From an uncultured Ruminococcus sp. (lineage in GTDB: Bacteria > Bacillota > Clostridia > Oscillospirales > Ruminococcaceae), in contig CAMVIL010000043.1 in the NCBI GenBank assembly GCA_947167535.1, positions 1 through 8,345 on the forward strand: a DNA stretch of 8,345 nt, read 5' to 3'. Within the stretch, counting starts at the first letter, position 1. Every line of letters starts with the position of its first letter. This document shows positions 7,208 to 8,345 of the stretch, piece after piece. Made by a program: the position numbers and the translations under genes. Under the pieces are notes generated by a model, which saw nothing but the letters and a program-made list of their open reading frames with translations, had not been told where the DNA came from and did no database searches.

Positions 7208-7399
7208 CCAAGAACACTCCGAGTTAAATTAAATCCTCGGCGCAAACCGCGGTATTTCAACGTTTTTTCAGATTAAATCCTCGTGACGGTAAATTAAATC
7301 CTCGAGGATTTAATATAAGCAAATATATTAAATCCTCGTAAACCCCACGTAATAGCACACTTTTTACCGAGGATTTATTTTAAGTAACAGTGCCCTTGG
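7208..7399 (-). repeat. Related element E2, inverted relative to E1/E3, with a different arm sequence
   Basis: A 192-bp element with 33-bp imperfect terminal inverted repeats (7208-7240 and 7367-7399; 26 of 33 match). The outer ends, CCAAG…CACT…TTAAA, match those of E1/E3. The repeated arm is TAAATCCTCG, six copies (7230, 7274, 7295, 7329 forward; 7303, 7368 reverse). They form a perfect 15-bp stem (7303-7317 with 7324-7338, 6-nt loop) and a 22-bp perfect palindrome (7293-7314). When reversed, two spacers align with E1: 7241-7267 matches E1 7114-7140 at 24 of 27 bases, and GGGGTTT precedes the second arm in both. E2 is thus an inverted, arm-replaced relative. Four of its arms share one orientation, so its fold is not fully identical to E1. 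Confidence 0.82.
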
Positions 7400-7407
7400 G
7401 GAAGCCG

Positions 7408-7610
7408 TCAAGGGCAGTCCGAGTTAAAACGGAAGTTCGGAGAAAAGCCTTAGTTTATGGGGGTTTCCCGAACTTCCGCTCTTTTTATTCAGAGCGGAAG
7501 TTCGGTTAGTTTTTGGAACTTCCGTTTTATCTTATTTTAACGGAAGTTCCAAAAACGCTGTAATAGCGCGGTTTGCGTCCAACTTCCGTTTTAAGTCACA
7601 GTGCCCTTGG
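7408..7610 (+). repeat. Terminally inverted palindromic element E3 (direct copy of E1)
   Basis: Identical to E1 over 203 of 205 bases (7409-7613 versus 6972-7176, offset 437). The differences are T6985 to A7422 in the variable part of the terminal repeat and C7010 to G7447. The second change breaks the inner AAACCC/GGGTTT pairing that E1 has. The six arms and the 15-bp (7468-7505) and 17-bp (7510-7555) hairpins are unchanged. It ends 51 nt before the -35 box of the rightward gene. Confidence 0.9.
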
Positions 7611-7661
7611 GGAAACCAAAATGCCGCAGCTCAGACCGAGAGACTGCGCGTCAAAAAACAC

Positions 7662-7691
7662 TTGACAAGAGGGGGCGGTTTGGTGTACAAT
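7662..7691 (+). promoter_or_regulatory. Promoter of the CNNM-like gene
   Basis: TTGACA (7662-7667), an 18-base spacer and TACAAT (7686-7691) on the plus strand. The predicted start is near 7698, giving a leader of about 40 nt with AAGGAG at 7723-7728. Confidence 0.75.
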
Positions 7692-7739
7692 ATTATATAT
7701 AGCTTTAGATACCTGACCACAAAAGGAGAGAATACTGCC

Positions 7740-8345
7740 ATGGACGACGTCGGACGAACGTTACTGCTCGTTTACGTTATCATTTACATAATAATAACAG
7801 TGCTTATGCACATACTGGGGCTGTCTTTACAGACCGTCACTCGCTCCCTCGACGAGGAGCTGGACGAGCGGGGACTGTCTCCTGACAAGCTGCGCTTTGG
7901 AACGCTCTGCACGCAGATATTCTGCGGGGGACTGGCTGGTGCTGCGGTGCTGATAGGGGTAATGTCGCCTTTACAGCTCCTGATATACCGGCTGAAAGAT
8001 AATGGGCTGATGGAAAAAGTGCTTGGCATGACATACGGGGGACTGCTGGAGACAGCTGTGCTTCTTATCAGCGCTATACTTTCTCTCGGCTTATACGCCG
8101 CCCTCTGTACCGAAATACCCCGCAGAGCCGCCAAGACCGGCTCCCTCACGGGTGACAGCGGCGAGGCGTTCGCCCGCAGGACGTTCAAGTATCTCCGCTT
8201 TATGCTGGGACTGTTCTCGCCCGTTATAGGCGTCGGCAGACTTGTCACGGCTCTGTTCTCGAAGATGTATTCCGTCCGCCCCGAATCGGACGACGACAAC
8301 GGCGAGGAGCTTATACAGCTCATCGGCGAGGAAAATGAGAACGGC
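7740..8345 (+). CDS. CNNM/CorC-like (DUF21-type) membrane protein, N-terminal part, cut by window edge
   Basis: The first 202 residues are visible and the frame runs off the right edge. Three hydrophobic segments (about 7-30, 62-82 and 101-122) fit the membrane domain of the hemolysin-C/CNNM family, which moves or senses divalent cations such as Mg2+ or Co2+. TEIPRRAAKTG (124-134) corresponds to the family's GE-(L/I)-P-K segment. The stretch FSPVIGVGRLVTALFSKMY (159-177) corresponds to the helix before the linker. EELIQLIGEENENG (189-202) corresponds to the EEE-I-x-x-L-V-x-x-G-x-E-x-G linker that normally leads into paired CBS domains, which would lie past the window. The sequence diverges from typical members (TEIPRR for GELVPK). 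The start at ATG 7740 is supported by AAGGAG 11 nt upstream. Family assignment is moderate; substrate is not shown. Confidence 0.72.
   Translation, partial: MDDVGRTLLLVYVIIYIIITVLMHILGLSLQTVTRSLDEELDERGLSPDKLRFGTLCTQIFCGGLAGAAVLIGVMSPLQLLIYRLKDNGLMEKVLGMTYGGLLETAVLLISAILSLGLYAALCTEIPRRAAKTGSLTGDSGEAFARRTFKYLRFMLGLFSPVIGVGRLVTALFSKMYSVRPESDDDNGEELIQLIGEENENG

Noticed and set aside
6971..7610. CRISPR array
   Set aside because: The repeated words are 8-12 bp, alternate in orientation and have irregular spacers that are themselves repeated between elements. No cas gene is present.
6971..7610. Complete insertion sequence
   Set aside because: Terminal inverted repeats exist, but there is no transposase frame and no convincing target-site duplication at the ends; at most it is a non-autonomous element.
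7784..8323. Minus-strand open frame of 179 codons opposite the CNNM-like gene
   Set aside because: A Ser/Pro/Arg-rich shadow product with no start signals; the plus-strand frame has a promoter, ribosome site and family motifs.

Overview
The window looks like a chromosomal segment of a Gram-positive gut-type Bacillota, most plausibly a Ruminococcus-like Oscillospiraceae member. The basis is a eukaryote-like (type 2) isoleucyl-tRNA synthetase under a T-box leader, a lipobox-bearing surface protein, strong AGGAGG-type ribosome binding sites and near-consensus TTGACA/TATAAT promoters. The genus is inference only.

Layout. Positions 1-2374 (minus strand) hold a three-gene efflux operon transcribed right to left: a HlyD/MacA-like membrane-fusion adaptor, a MacB/LolD-type ATPase, and the N-terminus of a MacB/FtsX-type permease cut by the window edge. 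The genes overlap (8 bp and 4 bp) and a perfect-consensus promoter lies at 2435-2463. The adaptor reading frame carries an in-frame TAG after codon 391. The remaining 72 codons are intact and end exactly where the ATPase begins, so the gene is a fresh nonsense mutant, a readthrough case or a sequence error. Positions 2580-3193 hold a monocistronic small lipoprotein of unknown function with its own promoter and hairpin terminator. Positions 3215-6921 hold ileS with its promoter, a T-box riboswitch (Ile specifier ATC, intrinsic terminator) and a downstream terminator. From 7662 to the right edge, on the plus strand, there is a promoter and the N-terminal part of a CNNM/CorC-like membrane protein.

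The most unusual region is 6971-7610, between the divergent ileS and CNNM-like promoters. It contains no gene but three related, terminally inverted elements. E1 and E3 are direct copies (203 of 205 bases identical). E2 lies between them in the opposite orientation. E2 keeps the outer ends and several spacers of E1/E3, but its repeated arm is a different word: six copies of CGGAAGTT (alternating orientation) in E1/E3 versus six copies of TAAATCCTCG in E2. The arms have therefore changed in concert while the scaffold stayed similar. This is the best candidate here for an undescribed element family.

How the parts relate: ileS is expected to be induced when uncharged tRNA-Ile accumulates. The efflux genes would form one adaptor-ATPase-permease complex that exports a substrate the sequence does not identify. 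No functional link between the lipoprotein, ileS and the efflux operon is visible, because each has separate transcription signals.
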